DNA of 64,000 nucleotides from Paracoccaceae bacterium. Lineage in GTDB: Bacteria > Pseudomonadota > Alphaproteobacteria > Rhodobacterales > Rhodobacteraceae. The notes beneath the pieces are model-generated. The model had not been told where the DNA came from. It was given only the letters and a program-made list of their open reading frames with translations, and did no database searches. A program made the translations under genes and the position numbers. Every line of letters starts with the position of its first letter. The stretch's first letter is position 1. Shown piece by piece: positions 38,431 through 46,610 of the stretch. The stretch is taken from the NCBI GenBank assembly GCA_016744015.1, contig JADGFD010000001.1, forward strand, positions 124,001 through 188,000, given 5' to 3'.

Positions 38431-39001
38431 AAAGCTTGAAAGGCCAATGGCGGCGCTGGCGTGGGTTTCGGCGCTGCTTGGCGGCGTGGCCTTGGTGGCG
38501 GTGATGATCATGACCACGGTGAGCGTGGCGGGGATGAGCGCCAGCAAGCTGGGGAAAGTGCTAAAAAAAAGCTATGATACGGTGGTGGAGCCGCTGCTGG
38601 CGCTGGGACCGATTCCGGGGGAAACCGAAATGGTAGAAGCGGGGATGGCGTTTATTATCTTTGCCTTTTTGCCGATTGTGACGTTGAATAAAGGCCATGC
38701 CGAGGTGGCTATTCTTACCAATTTTTTTGGCAAGGGTGTGAACCGGCTGCTTGATTTTGTGGCGGATGCCCTGATGCTCGCCGTGGCGGCGTTTCTTGGC
38801 TATCGGCACCTTTTGGGTACGATTGACAAGTTTGGCAACGGCGAAACCAGCTGGATATTGCTATATCCGATCTGGTGGGGCTACGGCGCGGCGCTCTTTG
38901 GCGCTTCCATTTTCATAATTGTATCCGCCTATTGCGTGTTGCGCTCCGGGCAGGCTTTGCTAACGAAGCAAAGCGTAGAAACCTCGGGAGCCGTGCATTG
39001 A
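38423..39001 (+). CDS. TRAP transporter small permease (DctQ-like)
   Basis: 192 residues with four transmembrane helices (LAWVSALLGGVALVAVMIM onward), and GHAEVAILTNFF typical of DctQ. It probably starts at TTG 38423, which overlaps the monooxygenase stop and is preceded by AGGGGA. No periplasmic binding protein gene is adjacent. Confidence 0.82.
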   Translation: MIKKLERPMAALAWVSALLGGVALVAVMIMTTVSVAGMSASKLGKVLKKSYDTVVEPLLALGPIPGETEMVEAGMAFIIFAFLPIVTLNKGHAEVAILTNFFGKGVNRLLDFVADALMLAVAAFLGYRHLLGTIDKFGNGETSWILLYPIWWGYGAALFGASIFIIVSAYCVLRSGQALLTKQSVETSGAVH

Positions 39002-40320
39002 GCAATTTTGATATGGGGCTGTGGTCCTTTGTGGTGGTGCTGGCGCTGATCTTTATCCGCATGCCCATCGGGCTTTCGATGCTGATTGTCGGCATTGGCG
39101 GCAATGCGCTGGTGATTGGCAATTTCAACATGATCTCGGGGCAGCTTAAAAACCTGACCTATGGGCAGTTTTCAAGCTATTCGCTTTCAATTGTGCCGCT
39201 GTTTTTGCTGATGGGGCAGTTTGCGACGCTGGGCGGGATGTCTACGGCCTTGTTTAAGGCGGCGGAGGCGTTTTTGGGGCATCGAAAAGGCGGTGTGGCT
39301 ATGGCCTCGGTGGGGGCCTGCGCGGGGTTTGGCGCGATTTGTGGCTCTAGCTTGGCGACGGCGGCAACGATGGGGCAGGTGGCCCTGCCAGAGCTGCGGC
39401 GCTATGGCTATTCGGGGGCGCTGTCTACCGGCACCCTGGCGGCGGGCGGCACGCTGGGGATTTTGATTCCGCCTTCGGTGATTTTGGTGATTTATGCAAT
39501 TTTGGCTGAGCAAAATGTGGCGAAATTGTTTGTGGCCGCGTTTATTCCGGGCATTTTGGCGATGCTTGGCTATATGGCTGCGATTGCGATTTATGTGCGG
39601 GTTTTCCCGAATGCGGGCGGGGTGCGGGCGCGGATACCTTACCGCGAACGGTTTACAGCGCTGCGGGCGGTGTGGCCTGTTCTGGCTGTGTTCATTGTAG
39701 TGATCGGTGGCATTTATCAGGGGCTATTTACGCCGACGCAGGGCGCGGCTGTGGGGGCCTTTGGCACGGGGCTGATAGCTTGGATGAATGGCGGCCTGAA
39801 CTGGCAAAGCCTGATGGGGGCTTTTAAGGGCACGGCGATGACCACGGGGATGATCTTTTTGATTGTGCTCGGCGCCACAGTTTATAACGGGTTTTTGGCA
39901 CTCACGCAGGTGCCGCAAGAAGTGGCTAGTTTTGTGGGGGCGCAGGAGTATAACCCGTGGATGGTGCTGACAATTGTGCTGGCAGCCTACCTGCTTTTTG
40001 GCTGCGTTATGGACAGCCTCTCGATGATATTGCTGACCGTGCCGATATTTTTTCCGACCATGATCCTGCTGGATTTTGGCATGAGCGTCGACGAATTTGG
40101 CCTGTGGTTTGGCATTTTGGTGCTGATTGTGGTGGAAGTGGGCCTGATAACGCCGCCGGTGGGGATGAACCTGTTTGTGATCAATACGCTGAGCAGAGAT
40201 ATTCCGATATCGGAGACGTTTAAGGGGGTTTTGCCCTTTGTGATCACTGATTTGCTGCGCGTTGTGGTGTTGGTTTTGTTTCCATCCATCACACTTTATG
40301 CGGTGCGGGTGCTATTCTAG
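38998..40320 (+). CDS. TRAP transporter large permease (DctM-like)
   Basis: 440 residues and about twelve helices: IRMPIGLSMLIVG at the start, GSSLATAATMGQVALPE and IPPSVILVIYAILAE as in DctM. The TTG at 38998 overlaps the DctQ stop and has GGGAG 7 bases upstream; ATG 39013 is the alternative. Both TRAP genes seem to use TTG, hinting at deliberately low translation. Confidence 0.88.
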   Translation: MSNFDMGLWSFVVVLALIFIRMPIGLSMLIVGIGGNALVIGNFNMISGQLKNLTYGQFSSYSLSIVPLFLLMGQFATLGGMSTALFKAAEAFLGHRKGGVAMASVGACAGFGAICGSSLATAATMGQVALPELRRYGYSGALSTGTLAAGGTLGILIPPSVILVIYAILAEQNVAKLFVAAFIPGILAMLGYMAAIAIYVRVFPNAGGVRARIPYRERFTALRAVWPVLAVFIVVIGGIYQGLFTPTQGAAVGAFGTGLIAWMNGGLNWQSLMGAFKGTAMTTGMIFLIVLGATVYNGFLALTQVPQEVASFVGAQEYNPWMVLTIVLAAYLLFGCVMDSLSMILLTVPIFFPTMILLDFGMSVDEFGLWFGILVLIVVEVGLITPPVGMNLFVINTLSRDIPISETFKGVLPFVITDLLRVVVLVLFPSITLYAVRVLF

Positions 40321-40556
40321 CGGAGTCTACCTCAAAGTTAAATAGTGGATAAGCAGGCTTTGCCCCGGCTTATAGAATGGAAAAATCTACCCTTGATTGT
40401 ATTTGAATGTGTCTTGTACGTGACGATCAGCATTACTTTGTTAATTATACCATTAAAATTTACTTTGAATTAACCTTCATTTGATCTATCTTGAACCAAG
40501 AGTTGTTTTTCGAGTTGCCCGCATTGGGCATTTTAACCAGTAAGTGAGGTGTAGGC

Positions 40557-40811
40557 ATGGATTACACAGCGATTCTTCCCCGCTTGGAAGAACTATTCAC
40601 CGGAACCACAGGTATTTTGCTGATCGCGGCCATTGGCGTGGTTGGCATCGTTGGCGCGCATTTTCTCCGCATGAGATTTGCCCGCACGCGGGTTGATCAA
40701 AAGTCAAGATCTTACCGCGATGTGGTTATTGAGTCTTATTTAGAGGATGAGCGCAAAGACCCGATGGAGGCGATGATGCCCCAGTTCTCTAGAAACCAAG
40801 AGCAGTTTTAA
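40557..40811 (+). CDS. Small single-span membrane protein, unknown
   Basis: 84 residues: one transmembrane helix (ILLIAAIGVVGIVGAHFL) followed by a charged cytoplasmic tail. No family recognised. The next gene follows after 12 bases and has the same topology, so the two may form a membrane complex. The AT-rich 236-base region upstream contains GTTAA/TTAACC half-sites but no gene. Confidence 0.7.
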   Translation: MDYTAILPRLEELFTGTTGILLIAAIGVVGIVGAHFLRMRFARTRVDQKSRSYRDVVIESYLEDERKDPMEAMMPQFSRNQEQF

Positions 40812-40823
40812 GAGGTGTTCACG

Positions 40824-41579
40824 ATGGAAGATGGCGTAACAAATAGCCTTGCCGGAATGTTTGATGGCGTGCCGCAGATTTTTGCGCTGGGCTTGGCGGG
40901 CATTATGCTGGTTCTGGCAGGCTTTTTTGCGGTTAAGGGCTATTGGCGTTTGCGGGGAAACACGGCTTTTACCAGCTACCAGCAAGGGGTTGTAGCGCCT
41001 TTAAAATATGGTGATCGAGGGCCGGACACTGACAACAGCGATGACGCCTTCGCGCGCCGCCTTGAAGAGATGGTAGATACTGAAGATTCTTACGACATGA
41101 CAAAATTGATGCCCCATGCCCGCGAGCTGGGCGCGATCAGAAATTCTGAGTTTCATATCGCCCCCGTGTTGGAAGGTGGGGAATTGGGTGTTTTGGCCTT
41201 GATTGAAGAGGTCACGGCTGAGCTGCAAAGTGGTTTCAGGGTGCTGGTAAATGCCAGCCTTGAAAAGATGGTTGATATCGAAGGGCTGCGGGCGCGCACC
41301 TCTGCGACGCGGCTTTCCATGGCGGGCGTGGTGCTGAAATTTGCGGTGGTAGACCGCTTTGGCCGCCTTGTCATGGCGGTGGAGCACCTAAGCAATTCTC
41401 CCCTAGACCGGCAGGAAAATATTAGCCGGACAGTGGTGATAGAAGTGTTGCGCAAGGCGGGTGTTTGGTATCTTGAGATCCCGTATCATTATTCAGGCGC
41501 GAACGCGCGCGCACAGATCAAAGCTGTTTTGCGTGGCAAAGCGACTGCGCAAAGTGACACCGCAGAAGACGTTGCCTAA
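40824..41579 (+). CDS. Membrane-anchored DUF2726-like protein
   Basis: 251 residues. A transmembrane helix (IFALGLAGIMLVLAGFFAV) is followed by a linker. The C-terminal domain from about residue 130 resembles DUF2726: RVLVNASLEKMV, then KFAVVDRFGRLVMAVEHLS, then VVIEVLRKAGVWYLEIP. DUF2726 has a nuclease-like fold, but the usual acidic residues are not clearly conserved. ATG 40824 is preferred to GTG 40815 because AAGAGG lies 8 bases ahead. Function unknown. Confidence 0.65.
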   Translation: MEDGVTNSLAGMFDGVPQIFALGLAGIMLVLAGFFAVKGYWRLRGNTAFTSYQQGVVAPLKYGDRGPDTDNSDDAFARRLEEMVDTEDSYDMTKLMPHARELGAIRNSEFHIAPVLEGGELGVLALIEEVTAELQSGFRVLVNASLEKMVDIEGLRARTSATRLSMAGVVLKFAVVDRFGRLVMAVEHLSNSPLDRQENISRTVVIEVLRKAGVWYLEIPYHYSGANARAQIKAVLRGKATAQSDTAEDVA

Positions 41580-41597
41580 ATATCACGCCCCTTTCAT

Positions 41598-42342
41598 TTA
41601 GGTAGCGGACTCATAAAACTGGCACCATAGTCTAAGCGTGGCCAGCTTGATGAACGCCATAAAATTGCGGGATGTTTTGTCGTACCTTGTGACGATCCGG
41701 CGGAATGATCGTTTAATCCGCCCAAAGAACCGCTCGACTTGATTTCTATTTTATACAATGCCTTATCGAACTCCTAGGCAGCTTTCGGTTAGATATCGAT
41801 GGGATGACCGCCTCGCCCCCTTGCTCCTAAATCATCTCCCTGATCCAGTCGGCATCCTAGGCTTTGTCGGCGAGGACGGTCTGTCCCGGCTATAATGAGT
41901 TCAGCAGTATCTTCGCAGGCGGGGCGTCGTGGGCCTGTCCGGGCGCTAACAAATACCGCAAAGGCAGGCCGTTTTCATTGGTCAGAGCATGGATACCCCC
42001 CGGGAGCGCCCCATGCATCGCTGCGGGCCGTTTTTTTAGCGTGGCGGCGGCGTGATGAACACGCAGGCTGGTGCCATCGATCATCACCACATCTCCGTTG
42101 TGGGCATCGACCACCGCGCCCATGATCCGGTTCCAGATACCCGCTTTGGACCAGCGGTTAAATCTATTATAAGCAGTGGTATAAGGCCCATATTGCTGCG
42201 GCAGGTTACGCCATGGAATGCCGGTGCGCAGGAAAAATATTCCGTTCAGAACCCGCCTGTCATCGACCCGCTTCACGCCGCGGACCTAGGTCGGGAGCAC
42301 ACACTTGATGAAGCCCCATTCCAGATCAGCACTTCAAACCAT
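41598..42342 (-). pseudogene. Decayed IS5-family (IS427-like) transposase
   Basis: Translated from 42342 the frame reads MV*SADLEWGFI...LPT*VRGVKRVDDRRVLNGI, then an open stretch with the DDE-type VMIDGTSLRVHHAA and PGQAHDAP motifs, then more stops (after ILLNSL, ADKA and IREMI) and a frameshift before QVERFFGRI-like sequence, ending at 41598. Four of five nonsense codons are TAG. Terminal inverted repeats could not be defined. Confidence 0.8.
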
Positions 42343-42504
42343 GCCATTAACCATTTTCCCGATAATTCTTAGATATCTTAAGGGATTCACAAAATGACAG
42401 CAGAGGGAAGGAAGTTTTAGGTATCTTACCTAAGCAAAAGCAATGGGTTAGCCGGTGCAAAACGGGCAAACTATGGTCCAGGCCATGTTTAGTATCTACT
42501 CTTA

Positions 42505-42975
42505 GGCTCACCCCCGTCTTTCAGGCGGGATCACTTTAGCGCGAAGAATAGGTTATGAATTCGCGCAAACAACACTGGCAAACCCTGTGTTTCTTATCAC
42601 CGCTATCATCTCATGTGGTCTTACCAAGTCTCGCTACAAGGTTTTGCAGGGTGACATCCAGCTTCGGGTGCGTGGCATTTTACGGCAGGTTTGCGGGCAA
42701 AACGGGGGGATCATCAAGGGTGTCGTCCATGTGCATATGTTCGTGTCCATCCCGCCAAAACTTGCGGTGAGCGACCTGATGCGGCTTATCAAGGGGCGCT
42801 GGCCGCGCTTCGTGCAGCGCGAATTCCCGCAGCTCAAAAAGCGATACTGGGGCAGACGGTTTTGGGGGAGGGGCTACTTTTCAACCATTAACGGTGCCAC
42901 CACACAGGACATCGTACTTTAGTACCTGAAATAGCACATCGAAACACCTACCGGTGCAAGCCGGTAGGAGTTTAG
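42505..42975 (+). mobile_element. IS200/IS605-like element remnant
   Basis: Left subterminal hairpin CCCGTC/GGCGGG (42513-42529) and right hairpin CCTACCGG/CCGGTAGG (42947-42968) bracket a decayed tnpA. Hairpin ends without terminal inverted repeats are typical of this single-strand-transposing family. It stands at the left border of the oxoprolinase region. Confidence 0.7.
42555..42968 (+). pseudogene. Decayed IS200-type Y1 transposase tnpA
   Basis: Frames together give an IS200 TnpA: KSRYKVLQGDIQLRVRGILR, then the HUH pair VHVHMF, SIPPKLAVSDLMRLIKGRW, KKRYWGRRFWGRGYFST and ATTQDIVL. The N-terminus is frameshifted and two TAG codons replace glutamines near the C-terminus, before HIETPTGASR. 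Confidence 0.8.
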
Positions 42976-43122
42976 TCTTTAGGGAAGGATGGCGTGTTGC
43001 GTCCACCTGTTGAGAACACCGTCGCCAATCTTTTAATACAGGCTGAAGTCAGATAAGATTTTACTGGTGAATACGCACGCATTTTGTATTCTAAACACCC
43101 GTAAATCGATAAGGTTATATAA

Positions 43123-43644
43123 ATGACAGAGAAACCAGAACTAAAACGTCGCATCGTTTCATCCCGCCATCTTGCGGATGGTGAGAACTGGGAGGTATCC
43201 GAAATCGAGTATGGGATGATTATTGCTTACAACGCATTTTCACGTTGGATGACCCGATGCATGTCAGCGGCGGGGAACACCGACCTGACACCGCTCGAAA
43301 TTTTGGTGCTTCACAATGCAAACCATCGTGGGCGCGATAAGCGACTGACCGATATAAGTTTTTTACTGAATATCGAAGATACGCACACCGTGAATTATGC
43401 ACTACGCAAGCTGATGAAGATGGAGCTTCTTGCGTCTGAAAAACGCGGGAAAGAAGTATTCTATCGCACGTCGGATACCGGGCAAAAGCTGTGTGAATCT
43501 TACCGTAAGATACGTGATCAGTGCTTTCTGGACGGGCTTTCGCGCACGGATATGACGGGGACTGAAATGCGCGAAGTCGCAGCCAGATTGCGGTCGCTTT
43601 CGGGACAATACGATCAAGCCAGCCGCGCTGCTGCGTCCCTTTAA
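43123..43644 (+). CDS. MarR-family winged-helix regulator
   Basis: 173 residues. The HTH region reads LTPLEILVLHNANHRGRDKR, LTDISFLLNIEDTHTVNYAL and a wing KRGKEVFYRTSDTG. Located at the edge of the TRAP/oxoprolinase block and convergent with the dctM gene (4-base overlap), so it is the likely local regulator. Confidence 0.85.
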   Translation: MTEKPELKRRIVSSRHLADGENWEVSEIEYGMIIAYNAFSRWMTRCMSAAGNTDLTPLEILVLHNANHRGRDKRLTDISFLLNIEDTHTVNYALRKLMKMELLASEKRGKEVFYRTSDTGQKLCESYRKIRDQCFLDGLSRTDMTGTEMREVAARLRSLSGQYDQASRAAASL

Positions 43645-44942
43645 CGCGACATCAGGTCAGGGAGGAATGTTACGATTTGCGGAAAGACGCAGATCAGGAT
43701 GACGCCTAACAGCAGGAGCAAGAAGAACGGGAATGCGGCCTTTGCAATACGCAAGATGTCGATGCCGGTGAGACCCTGAATAACGAATAGATTAAACCCT
43801 ACGGGGGGCGTGATCTGGCTCATTTCGACGACAATCACGAGATAGATGCCGAACCACAACGGGTCGATGCCCACGGCTGATACCATTGGCATGATGATCG
43901 ACGTGGTCAGAACGATGACCGAAATCCCGTCGAGGAAACAGCCCAGCACGATGAAAAAGATCGTCAGGGCAAACAGCAAAGCGGGAACTGATAGGTTCAT
44001 CTCCGATATCCACGCGGCCAGATTGCGTGGCAACCCCGTAAAGCCCATGGAGACGGACAAGAAAGCGGCCCCAAGCAGGATTAGTGCAATCATACACGAT
44101 GTGCGTGTTGCAGACATCACAGCCGCGCCGAATTTTGCCCAGCTGAATGATCCCGAGCCCCAAGCAAGGATCGTCGCCAACACCACACCAAGAGCTGCCG
44201 CATCAGTTGGTGACGCGAGACCACCATAGATTGACCCGATGACGCCGCCAATTAGGAGGGCGACAGGGATCAAGCGACGCGAGGCGCGCAGTTTTTCGCG
44301 AAAGCTGAATTTCTGGTCGATCGCGGGGATCAAATCGGGGTTCATCCACGCGCGCACGGCGACGTAGCCTGCGAATAAGGTAATCAACATCACGCCGGGC
44401 AATATACCTGCGATGAACAGCCGTGCGATGGATTGTTCTGTCGCGACACCGTAGACAATCAGAATGATAGACGGAGGGATCAGTAGACCCAGCGTGGCGG
44501 ATCCTGCCAATGTGCCGAGGATCAGGCTTTCGGGATAGCCCCGCTTGGTCAATTCGGGAATAGACATGCGCCCGATGGTGGCGGCAGTCGCGGCAGACGA
44601 TCCCGAAACGGCGGCAAAAATTGCGCAACCAAACACGTTCACATGTAGCAGACGACCAGGCGCGCGGCTAAGCCATGGAACAAGGCCCGTGAACATATCG
44701 TCGCTCATGCGGGATCGTAGTAAGATTTCACCCATAAGAATAAACAGCGGTAGCGCCGTGAGTGCCCATGAATAGGAATGGCCCCAAAACGCCGTTGCGA
44801 TGATTAAACCGGAGGGCGCATTCGAAAAGAACACAAGCCCCGCAAGCCCAACAATTGATAGCGAAACAGCGACCCAAATGCCGCTGGCCAGCAGCACCAT
44901 AAGGAGTGAAAGCAGCGTGAGGGCAATCATAGGATCAGACAT
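43641..44942 (-). CDS. dctM: TRAP transporter large permease
   Basis: 433 residues, about twelve helices: LPLFILMGEILLRSRMSDDM, GSSAATAATIGRMSIPELTKRGYPESL and IPPSIILIVYGVATEQSIA are DctM hallmarks. Forms the membrane unit with the following DctQ; the P subunit is the next gene upstream on the minus strand. Confidence 0.93.
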   Translation of the reverse strand: MSDPMIALTLLSLLMVLLASGIWVAVSLSIVGLAGLVFFSNAPSGLIIATAFWGHSYSWALTALPLFILMGEILLRSRMSDDMFTGLVPWLSRAPGRLLHVNVFGCAIFAAVSGSSAATAATIGRMSIPELTKRGYPESLILGTLAGSATLGLLIPPSIILIVYGVATEQSIARLFIAGILPGVMLITLFAGYVAVRAWMNPDLIPAIDQKFSFREKLRASRRLIPVALLIGGVIGSIYGGLASPTDAAALGVVLATILAWGSGSFSWAKFGAAVMSATRTSCMIALILLGAAFLSVSMGFTGLPRNLAAWISEMNLSVPALLFALTIFFIVLGCFLDGISVIVLTTSIIMPMVSAVGIDPLWFGIYLVIVVEMSQITPPVGFNLFVIQGLTGIDILRIAKAAFPFFLLLLLGVILICVFPQIVTFLPDLMSR

Positions 44943-44945
44943 GCG

Positions 44946-45509
44946 TTATACCTCGTCTGGGGTTGAGAGGACTGGCTTGCCGGTGCGCAACAGATCAACA
45001 AATGTGTGGATGATAGAGACAAGCAATAGGGTGATGCCAAAGGTCGCGACGCCTTGCGGAATCCAAAGCGCGACGGGCACAATACCGGTTGAGACGTCGC
45101 CATAATGAACGCTTTCGCGAACCAGACCGCCCATGAACCACGCGGCGTATCCAACCAGCGCAATTGCAGCCAATAATGCGAAAGCTTCTGCAATGAGTTG
45201 CACGCGAATGGGCAAACGACTGGTCACAAGGTTAACGCGAATATGCCCCCCAGCCCGAAGCGTATGCGCCAATGCAAGAAACGTCGCACCCGCGAGCATA
45301 AAGCCGGAGAAATCTGCGTAGGAGGGAATGGTCGATGGCAGCAAGCCTGGGGCGAAATGACCAAATGCATTCAATCCTATCTGTGCAGAGATGAGCAGAC
45401 AGATACATAAGATAAGTACGCCTGCGATGGCCCCGCATATGTCGTAGAGCTTTTGTAGAATGTGACCATGAAAGCCTCCCCGCTTTGATAGATATAAAAA
45501 GACCGACAA
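44946..45509 (-). CDS. dctQ: TRAP transporter small permease, start region disturbed
   Basis: Up to 187 residues with four helices (LILCICLLISAQIGL onward) and LRAGGHIRVNLVTSRL typical of DctQ. No good start codon exists in frame: the only ATG with a strong ribosome site (GGGGAGG, complement of 45475-45481, then ATG at 45469) is out of frame. One missing base just after it would explain this. The TTG at 45509 is only a formal start. The gene may be inactivated or poorly translated. Confidence 0.75.
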   Translation of the reverse strand: MSVFLYLSKRGGFHGHILQKLYDICGAIAGVLILCICLLISAQIGLNAFGHFAPGLLPSTIPSYADFSGFMLAGATFLALAHTLRAGGHIRVNLVTSRLPIRVQLIAEAFALLAAIALVGYAAWFMGGLVRESVHYGDVSTGIVPVALWIPQGVATFGITLLLVSIIHTFVDLLRTGKPVLSTPDEV

Positions 45510-45544
45510 CCTTTTCGGGGCTGTCGGCCAGTCGGGAAGAACCC

Positions 45545-46504
45545 TTAGTTATTGTAGGCGTTCATTACGGCTTTTGCACTGTCGGACGCGTTTGCATTCC
45601 ACGACCCCAGCATAGTGGCACCGATCTCTTGCAGGCCAGCCACCAACTCTGCGCTTGGTTCATACACAATGATGCCGTTTTCAGCCAAAGCAGCAGTCAT
45701 GGTCTCGGCTTCGGTTGCGGACATTTCCCAACCGCGTGTTTCAGCGGCAGCAGCAGCCTCAAGAACCGCTGTCTGAACGTCGCCATCAAGACCATCAAAC
45801 ATGCGCTGGTTTACAACCACGATGTTTTTGGGAACCCATGCGTTGATTGGGGAATAATGCGTCACGAAGTCCCACGCTGTTGAGTTCACACCAGTGGATG
45901 GGGATGTGATCATCGCGGCGACCTGACCTGTGGCGAATGCCTGCGGAATGTCGAAAGCTTCAATCTGCACAGGTGCGGCACCGGCCAGCGTCGCAAACTC
46001 TTCGAGTGCTGCGTTATAGGCGCGGAAACGCAAGCCGTTCAAATCTGCAACGGTGGCGATTTCGCCGTTGGTGTAAAGACCCTGTGCTGGCCACGGGACT
46101 GAAAACAATGGCATCAGCCCCTGTTCCGCCAAAAGTTCTGTGATGACCGGCTTTTGGGCGTCCCAAAGCGCCTGCGCTTGCTCGTAACTTGTGGCAACGA
46201 ATGGTTGGCTGTCGACACCATATGCTAGATCTTCGTTAGACAGACGCGACAGGAAAAATTCACCCATAGGAACGGAACGGTTGCGCACAGCCCCTTTGAT
46301 TTCAGCATGCGGAAAGAGCGAACCTGCCGAGTGTAGCGTGATATCGAGCGCACCATCGGTGGCGGCGCGAACATCATCGGCGAACTGACTGATATTTTGC
46401 GTGTGAAACGTCGAGTCGCCATATGGCGTCGGCATATCCCAGCTTTGTGCGTTGACGGATGTTGCGAGCGCCAGTGTGGCGGCTCCAAAAATTGCGTATT
46501 TCAT
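45545..46504 (-). CDS. dctP: TRAP transporter periplasmic binding protein
   Basis: 319 residues: signal peptide MKYAIFGAATLALATSVNA, then DctP-type sequence (ALDITLHSAGSLFPHAEIKG; DLNGLRFRAYN; VVVNQRMFDGLD). Start 46504 follows AGGGAGAAG. It captures the substrate for the QM permease. Divergent from the oxoprolinase gene, with about 105 bases between them. Confidence 0.93.
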   Translation of the reverse strand: MKYAIFGAATLALATSVNAQSWDMPTPYGDSTFHTQNISQFADDVRAATDGALDITLHSAGSLFPHAEIKGAVRNRSVPMGEFFLSRLSNEDLAYGVDSQPFVATSYEQAQALWDAQKPVITELLAEQGLMPLFSVPWPAQGLYTNGEIATVADLNGLRFRAYNAALEEFATLAGAAPVQIEAFDIPQAFATGQVAAMITSPSTGVNSTAWDFVTHYSPINAWVPKNIVVVNQRMFDGLDGDVQTAVLEAAAAAETRGWEMSATEAETMTAALAENGIIVYEPSAELVAGLQEIGATMLGSWNANASDSAKAVMNAYNN

Positions 46505-46549
46505 TATCTTCTCCCTAATTGATGACTCGAATCTCTCGATATCATAACG

Positions 46550-46579
46550 TTGACAATTTGTAAGTGTTATACACATAAA
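46550..46579 (+). promoter_or_regulatory. Probable promoter/operator between dctP and the oxoprolinase gene
   Basis: TTGACA at 46550-46555 and CATAAA at 46574-46579 are spaced 18 bases. Between them lies GTGTTATACAC (46565-46575), a GTGT-N3-ACAC palindrome that could be bound by the local MarR regulator. Reading by eye only. Confidence 0.4.
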
Positions 46580-46610
46580 GCAACAACAAATTGATTCGAG
46601 GGAGAACAAC

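Noticed and set aside
40440..40485. Possible CtrA binding site in an AT-rich stretch
   Set aside because: TTAA half-sites are present but the spacings read (8 and 13 bases) do not match TTAA-N7-TTAA.
41598..42968. Amber recoding (TAG read as sense)
   Set aside because: Many intact genes here end normally in TAG (for example at 3235, 25687 and 27663), and both elements also carry frameshifts, so ordinary decay is sufficient.
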